From assembly GCA_021775095.1 (NCBI GenBank), contig JAJFII010000081.1, positions 1-33,611 on the forward strand: a DNA stretch of 33,611 nt, given 5' to 3'. Below the pieces are notes generated by a model. That model was not told where the DNA came from. It did no database searches and saw only the letters and a list, made by a program, of their open reading frames with translations. Below, piece by piece: positions 1 to 6,855 of the stretch (position 1 is its first letter; the number at the start of each line of letters is the position of its first letter). Made by a program: the position numbers and the translations under genes. The DNA comes from Rhodospirillales bacterium. GTDB taxonomy: Bacteria; Pseudomonadota; Alphaproteobacteria; Rhodospirillales; Casp-alpha2.

Positions 1-234
1 GACCGCCGACTGCCCCCGGACCACTACACTATAACAGCTGGTACCAAGTCCTCAGAGCCGACACAGGCACTAAACCCGCGCTTCGCAGAGATGCTGCACG
101 GATGGCCGGACGGCTGGAGCGACAACGGCTTACCGGTAACGGGGTATGCCCGCTGGCTGCAGCGTTCGCGTACAGCACTCTCCGAGCTGCTTTTGCAGAA
201 CAGGCAGCAACAGGCGCGTAGATCAAATGGTTAG
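1..234 (+). CDS. 3' end of a phage-type DNA-methylase-like protein (partial)
   Basis: Frame 1 is open from the window edge to a TAG at 232-234, giving 77 residues with no start inside the window. The stretch 'LNPRFAEMLHGWPDGWSD' resembles the C-terminal 'LNP-F-E-L-GWP-GW' motif of phage and prophage C5-cytosine-methylase-like proteins. The rest (ARWLQRSRTALSELLL) is a basic helical tail. The stop overlaps tail-to-tail with the stop of the minus-strand XRE gene, as expected of two real compact genes. The methylase assignment rests on one remembered motif, and the catalytic part lies outside the window. Confidence 0.55.
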   Translation, partial: DRRLPPDHYTITAGTKSSEPTQALNPRFAEMLHGWPDGWSDNGLPVTGYARWLQRSRTALSELLLQNRQQQARRSNG

Positions 235-410
235 GGTATTTGGGATTCCGCGTATAACTGCTGCAATTCCAGATCAATGGCTGCGGGTATCTGTCTTGCG
301 CCGCTTTCCCAACGCCGTACCGTACGGCCATCGGCATTCAGGGCTCGCGCCATTTCTTTGACACTGAACCCCAATAAAAGCCGCATGTGTCTGAATTCTT
401 CAGGCGTCAT
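231..410 (-). CDS. Small XRE-type helix-turn-helix regulator
   Basis: A 59-residue reading frame starting at ATG 410. It contains an almost complete Cro/CI-type helix-turn-helix: 'MRLLLGFSVKEMARAL' forms the first helices and 'RTVRRWESGARQIP' the recognition helix and turn, with the 'W-E-G-R-IP' signature of phage regulators. It begins 6 nt after the stop of the 95-aa gene upstream on the same strand, with no good Shine-Dalgarno of its own, so it is probably translationally coupled. It likely binds DNA to control its own or a phage operon. The two-gene layout could also be a toxin-antitoxin or phage-control pair. Confidence 0.72.
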   Translation of the reverse strand: MTPEEFRHMRLLLGFSVKEMARALNADGRTVRRWESGARQIPAAIDLELQQLYAESQIP

Positions 411-416
411 TTAAAG

Positions 417-704
417 CTAAAGCGCCAAAATATGTTGGCTAACTTCGCCATAGTCGTCTGTCTCGAGGAGTGTGGAATAAGGCGTATGCAAATCGAGTAC
501 ACCCGTGTTTTCCATCTGCAGGATAAAGCGGGGACCGTCGTCAAATTCTCTTGCGTCTGGATCTTTATAATCGACAAGCAAGTGTAGTCCGAGCTCAGCA
601 TTATAAAATATTGGGCACATGTCCTGGCGGAAGGATATATCCTCGAAGCCTTCAGGAATTACAACGTCTAGAACAAAATCTGGGAATTCGATATTGTATG
701 ACAT
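417..704 (-). CDS. Acidic 95-aa conserved-looking hypothetical protein
   Basis: Starts at ATG 704 behind a good ribosome site (AGGAG, six bases before the start). The protein is strongly acidic, with no membrane segment or signal peptide, and has segments such as 'VVIPEGFEDISFRQDMCP' and 'VDYKDPDAREFDDGPRF'. It ends 6 nt before the XRE gene and is co-directional with it. I do not recognise a named family. Small acidic proteins paired with XRE regulators occur in prophages and toxin-antitoxin-like loci, so a partner role is a reasonable guess but is inferred from context only. Confidence 0.65.
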   Translation of the reverse strand: MSYNIEFPDFVLDVVIPEGFEDISFRQDMCPIFYNAELGLHLLVDYKDPDAREFDDGPRFILQMENTGVLDLHTPYSTLLETDDYGEVSQHILAL

Positions 705-917
705 GAACTTCTCCTATTATGGCGGGCCTTTTTGCCCTGTTCATGTTTACAGTCTGTCGGGGTCGCTTGAGAGTTTCAAGAAAATTCTCTTTTTGTTTTA
801 TCGGTGCTATTTCCTTCAATTTAGTGACCATAAACGCTTCAAAATCATTCTCTTTATTAGGCCCGTCGTAACGAAAACCACCGTAGGTTTCCCTTTTTGC
901 AGAATTAGGCTAAATTA

Positions 918-939
918 CCGCCTCCAGGAGGGGAGGCGG
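918..939 (+). promoter_or_regulatory. Hairpin enclosing the ribosome-binding site of the 943 gene
   Basis: CCGCCTCC (918-925) pairs perfectly with GGAGGCGG (932-939) around the loop AGGAGG. The 5' arm contains an anti-Shine-Dalgarno CCTCC and the 3' arm and loop carry the purine-rich ribosome site, three bases before the ATG at 943. In RNA this would sequester one Shine-Dalgarno and expose another in the loop. Pairing is seen directly; a role in translational control is inference. Confidence 0.5.
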
Positions 940-942
940 ATC

Positions 943-1554
943 ATGAAGGCCATTAAGATTATCGGATTTTTGATATTGGCGACTTTAGGCATATCGGCAT
1001 TGCTGAGAGCCAACCCGGTCACCGAGTCGCCGCTTCAGCGGAGTGACCGCGAATTTACCGCTGATCAATTTGTATGGGATCAACACTCAACACCTTATAA
1101 GGATCTGATTATCAAGGGTGTCAATTTGGTCGCTAAATCTGATCCACGATGCAAGTACATTGATCCGGGGTCGGCGAGTGTTTCATCCAAGGTCGGTGAT
1201 AAGGAAAACCCGGTCTTTTACGTGTATTGTGGTGTAGATACTCAAAGAACCGATATGGTCTATTTTAGTGCTCGACAGGTGCGGTCGGGAGATTTGATAG
1301 AGGTGGTACCGCATATGGACGTAGCGGCGGCCAGTTCTTTATGTGAAGCACATGTACGTAAAATGGTGGGTGAGCCCATAATCTACAGGAAAAACGCCGG
1401 TAATGGCATAACCCAACACCCCAACGGCCAAACCCAAGTGGTTACAGATTTCGAACTAATAGACAAAAGTGCTTCACAGCGTAAGTTCAAGGTCGATTGC
1501 CGATTGGGCAAATCCCAGGTCCTAGCCGCTGATATTGTCCCGCTATCCAGTTAA
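943..1554 (+). CDS. Hypothetical exported or membrane-anchored protein
   Basis: 203 residues from the ATG at 943, chosen because a very strong Shine-Dalgarno (AGGAGGGGAGG) precedes it; the frame is open much further upstream but that part looks non-coding. The N-terminus 'MKAIKIIGFLILATLGISA' is a signal peptide or single anchor. The mature part has four cysteines (in RCKYIDP, VYCG, SLCEA and VDCRLG) that could form two disulfides in the periplasm. No family recognised. Local base composition is AT-richer than the metabolic genes to the right, consistent with the accessory region it sits in. Confidence 0.7.
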   Translation: MKAIKIIGFLILATLGISALLRANPVTESPLQRSDREFTADQFVWDQHSTPYKDLIIKGVNLVAKSDPRCKYIDPGSASVSSKVGDKENPVFYVYCGVDTQRTDMVYFSARQVRSGDLIEVVPHMDVAAASSLCEAHVRKMVGEPIIYRKNAGNGITQHPNGQTQVVTDFELIDKSASQRKFKVDCRLGKSQVLAADIVPLSS

Positions 1555-1562
1555 ATTCTGTG

Positions 1563-1601
1563 CCAGAACCATGTGTCGCTGGTACCAAAACCATTTGTCG
1601 C
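1563..1601. repeat. Two tandem imperfect 17-bp repeats, possibly a mobile-element end
   Basis: The motif CCARAACCATKTGTCGC occurs at 1563-1579 and again at 1585-1601, differing at 2 of 17 positions. Short repeated motifs of this kind occur at the ends of IS21-family insertion sequences, but there is no transposase in view and no second end, so a relic is only a guess. Confidence 0.35.
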
Positions 1602-1653
1602 GCTACACTCTATTTGGAAAAGTGAGTGTGAGAGAGTTCAGACCAGAAACGAC

Positions 1654-1681
1654 AAAACCCCAAGGTTTCCCTTGGGGTTTT
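1654..1681 (-). terminator. Terminator downstream of tRNA-Val
   Basis: A perfect 12-bp inverted repeat (AAAACCCCAAGG / CCTTGGGGTTTT) with a 4-nt loop. It begins two bases beyond the encoded CCA end of the minus-strand tRNA. The self-complementary A/T flanks allow it to act in both directions. Confidence 0.8.
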
Positions 1682-1683
1682 CA

Positions 1684-1758
1684 TGGTGGGAACGACTGGG
1701 ATTGAACCAGTGACCCCTGCAATGTCAATGCAGTGCTCTCCCGCTGAGCTACGCTCCC
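1684..1758 (-). tRNA. tRNA-Val (anticodon GAC)
   Basis: Read on the minus strand the 75-nt sequence folds as a cloverleaf. The acceptor stem GGGAGCG pairs with CGTTCCC, the D-loop contains AGCGGGAGAGC, the anticodon stem CTGCA/TGCAG encloses TTGACAT (anticodon GAC, valine codon GUC), the T-arm has GGTTCAATCC, and CCA is encoded. Its 3' end faces the phage-like genes to the left, the arrangement expected when an island integrates into a tRNA 3' end. Confidence 0.96.
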
Positions 1759-1770
1759 GTATCTCGGCTG

Positions 1771-1798
1771 GTTATATCCCATTGAATTTGGATTGCAA
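1771..1798 (-). promoter_or_regulatory. Promoter of tRNA-Val
   Basis: On the minus strand TTGCAA (-35, 1793-1798) and TATAAC (-10, 1771-1776) are separated by 16 bp. The -10 lies 12 bases before the tRNA 5' end, fitting a sigma-70-type promoter. Confidence 0.55.
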
Positions 1799-1904
1799 GC
1801 CAAAGAAACGGTGATATTTGCACTAAAAGTTTGCAGCGCGCAGGCAGACAGGCAATAAATAGGGAGCACAGTCCCCTTCCACCCGGGCGAGGAAAAATTC
1901 CCCC

Positions 1905-2798
1905 ATGATGACTACAGGTTCAGGATCCGGCGTCGAGCTTCTGTCGCCCCCAGAGGTTCGGGTTCCCGTGGTTTTTGCCTCGCCGCACAGCGGCCAGGAC
2001 TATAGCAACGCCTTTGTCGAGGCGTCGCGCCTGAGCCCCCGGCAACTGCGCCGTTCGGAGGATTCTTTTATCGACGAAGTGTTTTCGTCGGCTCCGGAAT
2101 TTGGCGCGCCGCTGTTGCGGGCCCACTTCCCCAGGGCCTACGTCGATCCCAATCGCAGCGCCTATGAACTCGATCCCAAGATGTTTTCCGACCCCCTGCC
2201 CGACCATGTGACGACCAAATCACCGCGGATCCAGGCGGGTCTCGGGACGGTGCCCCGGGTGGTCGCCGATGGCGAAGAAATCTACCCGGGCAAACTGACC
2301 TACGACGAGGCCCGCCGGCGGATCGAACGCCACTACCTGCCCTACCACCAGACCCTGGCGGCGCTGCTCGACGAGACCCGGGCGCAGTTTGGCTTTGTTC
2401 TGTTGATCGATTGCCATTCCATGCCATCGACCGGCGAAAACCGGCGCACGCATTTTCCCCACAACCTGGCCGATATCGTCTTGGGCGATTGTAACGGCAC
2501 GGCATGTGATCCCTGTGTCACCCAGGCGGCGGAAACCATCTGCCGGGCCGTCGGCCTCAGCGTCGCCCGCAACAAACCCTACGCCGGCGGATATACCACC
2601 AAACATTACGGCAATCCAAAATCCCAGGTGCATGCCCTGCAAATTGAAATCAACCGCAGCCTGTATATGGATGAATTGCGCATTGAGCGGGGCCCCGGCC
2701 TAGCCACCCTGACCCGGCAAATGCGCCGTTTCATCAAAGCCATGACGACCATGGATTTCAGTGAATTAAGCGGTGCCTCCCTTAAGGCGGCGGAATGA
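1905..2798 (+). CDS. N-formylglutamate amidohydrolase family protein
   Basis: 297 residues, usual for the family. Members hydrolyse N-formyl-L-glutamate to formate and glutamate (HutG of histidine catabolism) or related N-acyl amino acids, in the cytoplasm with a bound metal. Family marks visible are 'FASPHSG' (residues 24-30), 'YVDPNRSAYELD', the metal-site segment 'LLIDCHSMP' (D169, H171), and 'GGYTTKHYG'. Two adjacent ATGs (1905, 1908) follow a GAGGAAAA ribosome site; the first is taken. No other hut genes are adjacent, so the substrate is open. Its stop overlaps the start of the acetyltransferase (ATGA), so the two are translationally coupled. Confidence 0.9.
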   Translation: MMTTGSGSGVELLSPPEVRVPVVFASPHSGQDYSNAFVEASRLSPRQLRRSEDSFIDEVFSSAPEFGAPLLRAHFPRAYVDPNRSAYELDPKMFSDPLPDHVTTKSPRIQAGLGTVPRVVADGEEIYPGKLTYDEARRRIERHYLPYHQTLAALLDETRAQFGFVLLIDCHSMPSTGENRRTHFPHNLADIVLGDCNGTACDPCVTQAAETICRAVGLSVARNKPYAGGYTTKHYGNPKSQVHALQIEINRSLYMDELRIERGPGLATLTRQMRRFIKAMTTMDFSELSGASLKAAE

Positions 2799-3340
2799 AC
2801 GGGGGCGCGCCCGAACCGATAGAAATCAGAGACGTTATCGACGATGACCTGGCGGCGATCCAGGCGATCTATGGTTTTCAGGTCGTGCACGGGGTATCGA
2901 GCTGGGAAGAACAACCGCCGGACCTGGCCGAAATCCGCCGCCGCCGCGATGCCATCGTGCAGGCCGGTTACCCGTACCGGGTGGCGGTCGGCCAGGGCCA
3001 GGTCCTGGGATATGCCTATGCCTCGGCCTACCGGCCGCGCCCGGCTTACCGCTATACGGTGGAAAACTCCATTTACATTGCCGAGCAGGCCCAGCGCCTG
3101 GGCCTCGGGCGCCGGCTATTGGACGATCTGATCAACCAGTGCACGGCGCGGGGCTATCGCCAGATGATCGCCGTCATCGGTGATTCCCATAACGCCATGT
3201 CCATCGATTTCCACCGGAAAATGGGGTTCAGGGCGACCGGAACCATCGACGCCATTGGTTATAAATTCGGCAGGTGGCTGGATTCCGTGGTTATGCAGCG
3301 GGCGCTCGGCCCCGGCAGCGACAGCCCGCCCGATGCCTAA
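2795..3340 (+). CDS. GNAT N-acetyltransferase (phosphinothricin/MnaT type)
   Basis: 181 residues forming a single GNAT domain that transfers acetyl from acetyl-CoA to an amine, in this subgroup typically amino acids or analogues such as methionine sulfoximine or phosphinothricin. Features are the acetyl-CoA pyrophosphate loop Q100-R-L-G-L-G105 ('AQRLGLGRRLL'), the subgroup hallmark 'YASAYRPRPAYRYTVENS', and the C-terminal 'FHRKMGFRATGTI'. The ATG overlaps the stop of the preceding amidohydrolase gene, with AAGGCGG upstream. Coupling to an N-acyl-amino-acid hydrolase suggests opposing acylation and deacylation of amino-acid-like compounds, but that is inference. Confidence 0.9.
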   Translation: MNGGAPEPIEIRDVIDDDLAAIQAIYGFQVVHGVSSWEEQPPDLAEIRRRRDAIVQAGYPYRVAVGQGQVLGYAYASAYRPRPAYRYTVENSIYIAEQAQRLGLGRRLLDDLINQCTARGYRQMIAVIGDSHNAMSIDFHRKMGFRATGTIDAIGYKFGRWLDSVVMQRALGPGSDSPPDA

Positions 3341-3380
3341 GGGCTGGCAAAACTGGCACGGGCTTTGCTTGTTTATAACC

Positions 3381-4241
3381 ATGAAACAGATCTTTCGCCC
3401 CGCAAAAAATTTTATCGCCGTCGGACTTTGCCTCCTGGTGGTTTTGTTAGCGGCCCCCCCCGAGGCCCGGGCCCAGGCGACAAAAGCCCAGAAAACCGAG
3501 GATCAGACGTCGCAACTCTGTGTCGATGAGACGACCCGGCTGGAACAATCCGAAGGCATTCCCGAACACCTGTTGACCGCCATCTCCCTGGCGGAAACCG
3601 GGCGCTGGCAAAAGGGAACCCGGGAAAATATTGCCTGGCCCTGGACCGTAACCGCCCATGGCCGCGGTCAGCACTTCGAATCCAAACAGCAAGCCCTGCT
3701 GGAAGTGGAAGTTCTGATGACCGAAGGGGTGCGTAATATCGACGTCGGCTGCATGCAAATCAACCTACTATATCATGAAGACGCCTTTGCCAGCCTGTCC
3801 GAGGCTTTGGACCCAAAGGCCAATACAACCTATGCAGCGCGGTTTTTGAAACGGTTGTACGAAGAAACCAACGACTGGATGGACGCCGCCGGCGCTTACC
3901 ATTCCAGTACACCACAATATAACCTCAAATACCGCGCCAAACTGGCCCGCATCTGGAACCGCAACCCGGAAATCACGGCGCAAACCGATGCGGCCGTCGA
4001 AAGCCAGCGGGCATCGGTTGAAAATGGCATCAGCCAATCCGCAGCCTCTGAAAATCTCGAATATCGCCAGATCAGTGATCTCAACAGCAAACTTTTTGGC
4101 GGCGGCGACGAGAGCGACGCCGCGCCCGCCCCGGGCGGGCGCTTCCTGCAAGCCGCCATGCGCCGTCACGACGAGATGATCCGGGGCCTGGATGAGCGCC
4201 ATATGGCGGTCCTGCGCCTGGCCGAACAACGGTTGCGTTAA
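3381..4241 (+). CDS. Small exported lytic transglycosylase (SLT domain)
   Basis: 286 residues from ATG 3381; the frame extends upstream but overlaps the acetyltransferase, and this ATG gives a clean signal peptide ('KNFIAVGLCLLVVLLAA', then cleavage near 'ARA-QA'). The SLT domain spans about residues 45-190, with the catalytic glutamate in 'AISLAETG' (E72) and the 'NIDVGCMQINLLYH' motif (about 119-132) that lines the glycan groove. The enzyme should cleave peptidoglycan between MurNAc and GlcNAc in the periplasm, forming 1,6-anhydroMurNAc. The C-terminal third is hydrophilic and helical with no domain I recognise. It converges on, and overlaps by 4 bp, the CoA-transferase gene. Confidence 0.88.
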   Translation: MKQIFRPAKNFIAVGLCLLVVLLAAPPEARAQATKAQKTEDQTSQLCVDETTRLEQSEGIPEHLLTAISLAETGRWQKGTRENIAWPWTVTAHGRGQHFESKQQALLEVEVLMTEGVRNIDVGCMQINLLYHEDAFASLSEALDPKANTTYAARFLKRLYEETNDWMDAAGAYHSSTPQYNLKYRAKLARIWNRNPEITAQTDAAVESQRASVENGISQSAASENLEYRQISDLNSKLFGGGDESDAAPAPGGRFLQAAMRRHDEMIRGLDERHMAVLRLAEQRLR

Positions 4242-5452
4242 ATAATTCCCTGTTCCTTGAAGCGCTCCAGTTGCGCCGGTGAATACCCCAGCTCTTGACC
4301 ATAGATCGCGCCGTTGGAACTGGCCAGTCGCGGCCCGAGGCTTGAAATGTGGCCCGGTGTCTCGGACAGTTTGGGGAAAACCCCGGGAACCGTCACCGCG
4401 CCGATACCGGGCACGGTGACGGCCACCATGTCGCCGCGCGCCCGAAAGTGCGGGTCGTCAAAAATATCGGCAATGGAATTAATCGCACCGGCCGGCACTT
4501 CATGGTCAACACAGCGATGTAAAACCGCCTTGCGGTCCATCGAAGTGGTCCAGTTGGTGACCTCGGCAATGACCTGCTGGCGGGACGCCAGTCGGTCAGC
4601 CTGCTGGCCGAAGAGCTGCCACAAGTCCGGCCGCGCCATGGCCGCCGTCAGGCGCGCAAACATTTTGTCGGTGGTGCAGGCAATGGACAGGTATTTTCCG
4701 TCGCCGGCAAGAAAATGCCCATGCGGGCAGGCGTTGACTGTCCCGCTGCCTTCCGGCGGGCGAACAAACCCGTCGCGGGCAAAGCGCGGCACGATTTCAT
4801 CGAGGGCCCTGAACACACTTTCATACAGCGCCATATCAACCACCTGGCCGATGCCGGTGGCGTCGCGGTGGCGCAAAGCCATCAGGATACCAACCGCGCC
4901 ATAGAGCCCCGACATATAATCGGCCAGGGATGTCGACCCCGGGGTCACCGGGGTCTCGCCGGGCAATCCGGACAAATGGGTGAGGCCGCCAAAGGCATGG
5001 GCAATGCGGGCAAATCCCGGGCGATCCCGATAGGGCCCGGTCTGGCCGTAACCGGTGATCCGCATGAGCACCAATCGGGGATTTATGGCCTTTAAGACGT
5101 GCCAACCGATGCCCCATTTTTCAAGGGTTCCCGGGCGGAAGTTCTCGCAAATCACATCGGCGGACCTTACCAGTTTTTTAAACACCTCAGCGCCCGCCGG
5201 CTGGCGCAGGTTCAGGGTTATGGATTTTTTGTTGCGGGCTTCGGTTAACCAGGCGAGCGACGCATCGTCCAGTTCCGTCGGCGTGCCGTAACGGCGCCAC
5301 GGGTCGCCGCCACGGGGGTTTTCAATTTTTATGACCTCGGCGCCAAATTCTCCCAATATAGCCGCCGCATAGGGTGCCGCAATGAAGGTCGCAATATCCA
5401 GGACGCGGATGCCGGCCATGGGGCCGGGCGCGGTTTGTTTGTTATCAGCCAT
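4238..5452 (-). CDS. CaiB/BaiF (family III) CoA-transferase
   Basis: 404 residues, full length for family III CoA-transferases, which move CoA between carboxylic acids in the cytoplasm through an aspartyl-CoA intermediate. The N-terminus 'MAGIRVLDIATFIAAPYAA' and 'FGAEVIKIENPRGGDPWR' are typical, and D178 in 'SLADYMSG' aligns with the catalytic aspartate. It is the last gene of a coupled operon; its ATG overlaps the DUF218 gene by 8 bp. Next to a mesaconyl-CoA-hydratase-like gene it may handle a dicarboxylic substrate such as mesaconate, itaconate or citramalate, but substrate cannot be read from sequence. Confidence 0.93.
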   Translation of the reverse strand: MADNKQTAPGPMAGIRVLDIATFIAAPYAAAILGEFGAEVIKIENPRGGDPWRRYGTPTELDDASLAWLTEARNKKSITLNLRQPAGAEVFKKLVRSADVICENFRPGTLEKWGIGWHVLKAINPRLVLMRITGYGQTGPYRDRPGFARIAHAFGGLTHLSGLPGETPVTPGSTSLADYMSGLYGAVGILMALRHRDATGIGQVVDMALYESVFRALDEIVPRFARDGFVRPPEGSGTVNACPHGHFLAGDGKYLSIACTTDKMFARLTAAMARPDLWQLFGQQADRLASRQQVIAEVTNWTTSMDRKAVLHRCVDHEVPAGAINSIADIFDDPHFRARGDMVAVTVPGIGAVTVPGVFPKLSETPGHISSLGPRLASSNGAIYGQELGYSPAQLERFKEQGII

Positions 5453-6002
5453 GGGGGTTTTGCTCCTTATTAAAATCGAGTTGGGTTATCGTACGGCCGG
5501 CCCGCAGATGTTTTTTAATGCGCCAGGGATAAACCAGTCGGGCCAGCCGTTCGCGCAAATAAAAAACGCAGCCAGGCCCGGTCAGCGGCACGGTAACCGG
5601 TGCCGCCTCGGGATCGACGCCAAAGGCCCGGAAGGTGGCAATGGCCCTTGGCATGTGAAAGTGATCGGTGACCAATAGACATCGGTGCCGTTTATGGTGT
5701 TTGAGCAGGGCCGCACAGTTCTCGGCATTTTCCAGAGTTGTGGTTGATTTAAGCTCACACAGAAGCTGCCGATCTGTGAGGTTTTGCGACAGGGCCATTT
5801 GCCGCATGGTTTCGGCTTCGGCGACGTCTGTCGACGTCGGTCCGCCGCTCAGCAAAAGCACCGGTGCCACCCCCTGGGCCATCAGTTCCAGGGCAAAATT
5901 CATGCGCCGGACCATTGCCGGGCCCGGGCTGCCATCTTTGCGTTGCGCGGCACCGAGCACGATAATCACATCAAAGGCCCGGTCCCTAGTCAAAGGATGC
6001 AT
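5445..6002 (-). CDS. YdcF-like DUF218 protein
   Basis: 185 residues with the DUF218 core: an N-terminal strand 'FDVIIVLGAAQRKDGSPG', 'VAPVLLLSGGPTS', a helix ending 'STTTLENAENCA' and 'RHRCLLVTDHFHMPRAI'. Family members (YdcF, SanA, ElyC) have a Rossmann-like fold; ElyC and SanA act in envelope biogenesis and YdcF binds S-adenosylmethionine, but the reaction is unsettled. This copy lacks the membrane anchor of the ElyC type. It overlaps the hydratase gene upstream by 17 bp and the CoA-transferase downstream by 8 bp, so it is embedded in an acyl-CoA operon, an odd setting for the family. Confidence 0.85.
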   Translation of the reverse strand: MHPLTRDRAFDVIIVLGAAQRKDGSPGPAMVRRMNFALELMAQGVAPVLLLSGGPTSTDVAEAETMRQMALSQNLTDRQLLCELKSTTTLENAENCAALLKHHKRHRCLLVTDHFHMPRAIATFRAFGVDPEAAPVTVPLTGPGCVFYLRERLARLVYPWRIKKHLRAGRTITQLDFNKEQNPHG

Positions 6003-6855
6003 CCGCCGTCATGGCCACGGATCCATCCGGTTTGATGGCCGACAGTTTGGCTGCGACACCGTCTTTCGACGGCCAGCCCTGGATTTGAAAGGTTGCTGAA
6101 TCAAACAGCGGGTTGGCTGCCCGGAAGGAAAACCCCGTCAGGTTTCGGTTGGGGTTTTCCCGGCGGCACAAATCCATCAAAAGGGTGGCGATCAGCGGCC
6201 CATGCACGATCAATCCGGGATAGCCCTCGACTTCGGTCACATAGGTGCGGTCGTAATGGATGCGGTGGCCGTTAAAGGTCAGGGCCGAATAGCGAAACAG
6301 CAAAACCGGATCGGGGGTGAGGGTGCGGACCCACGGGGGCGCTTCGGCTGGCCGCTGTGTTGGCGCTGGCGCTGGCGCTGGCGATAGCGGACCGGTGCCC
6401 GGTTCATCGCGGTAAACGATGTCGTGCTCGTCAACCAGGGCAAGGCCGTCGGCGTTGGAAATTTCGTGGCGCACCAGACAAAAAACCAGATCTCCGCTCT
6501 GGCCCTTTTTGTGGCTCACGTCTTTTATGGTGGAGACTCGCCTGATCCGCTGACCGACCCGCAGTGGTGCCAAAAACTGCAGGCGGCTGCCGGCCCACAT
6601 GCGCCGGGGCAATTCAACCGGTGGCAGGAAGCCGCCCCGTTTGGCGTGTCCGTCGGCGCCGATGTCCGAGTGCCGGGCATGCGGCAAAAAAAACAACCAG
6701 TGGGTTGACGGCGGCAACGGGTCACCCGGTTGCGGCGGCGGATCGTCGCGATCGAGCATCGCCGAATAACCGGCCAAGGGGGCACCGGTCACCAGATCCT
6801 CTGCGGTTTCCGACGTGCCAATCCATTGGCGCAGGTGATCGCCGTCAACGGCCAT
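5986..6855 (-). CDS. FAS1/MaoC-type acyl-CoA hydratase, mesaconyl-C4-CoA hydratase-like
   Basis: 289 residues in two hotdog domains: an N-terminal FAS1-like dehydratase half (about 1-150) and a C-terminal MaoC-like half (about 175-289), joined by an Ala/Pro linker. The second half carries the hydratase signature 'LTFNGHRIHYDRTYVTEVEG' with the catalytic Asp/His pair. Close relatives are annotated as mesaconyl-C4-CoA hydratases or HTD2-like dehydratases that add water across enoyl-CoA or enoyl-ACP. The start codon shares a base with the stop of the acyl-CoA dehydrogenase (TGATG). The linker is encoded by a hexanucleotide tandem repeat (6361-6384). Confidence 0.87.
   Translation of the reverse strand: MAVDGDHLRQWIGTSETAEDLVTGAPLAGYSAMLDRDDPPPQPGDPLPPSTHWLFFLPHARHSDIGADGHAKRGGFLPPVELPRRMWAGSRLQFLAPLRVGQRIRRVSTIKDVSHKKGQSGDLVFCLVRHEISNADGLALVDEHDIVYRDEPGTGPLSPAPAPAPTQRPAEAPPWVRTLTPDPVLLFRYSALTFNGHRIHYDRTYVTEVEGYPGLIVHGPLIATLLMDLCRRENPNRNLTGFSFRAANPLFDSATFQIQGWPSKDGVAAKLSAIKPDGSVAMTADASFD
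6361..6384. repeat. Hexanucleotide tandem repeat in the hydratase linker
   Basis: TGGCGC occurs three times in a row followed by TGGCGA. On the coding strand it encodes alternating Ala-Pro. Slippage would add or remove two residues without breaking the frame. Confidence 0.75.

Noticed and set aside
619-942. In-frame upstream extension of the 943 gene (108 extra codons)
   Set aside because: The composition is AT-rich and non-coding in look, and a very strong ribosome site and signal peptide fit the ATG at 943.
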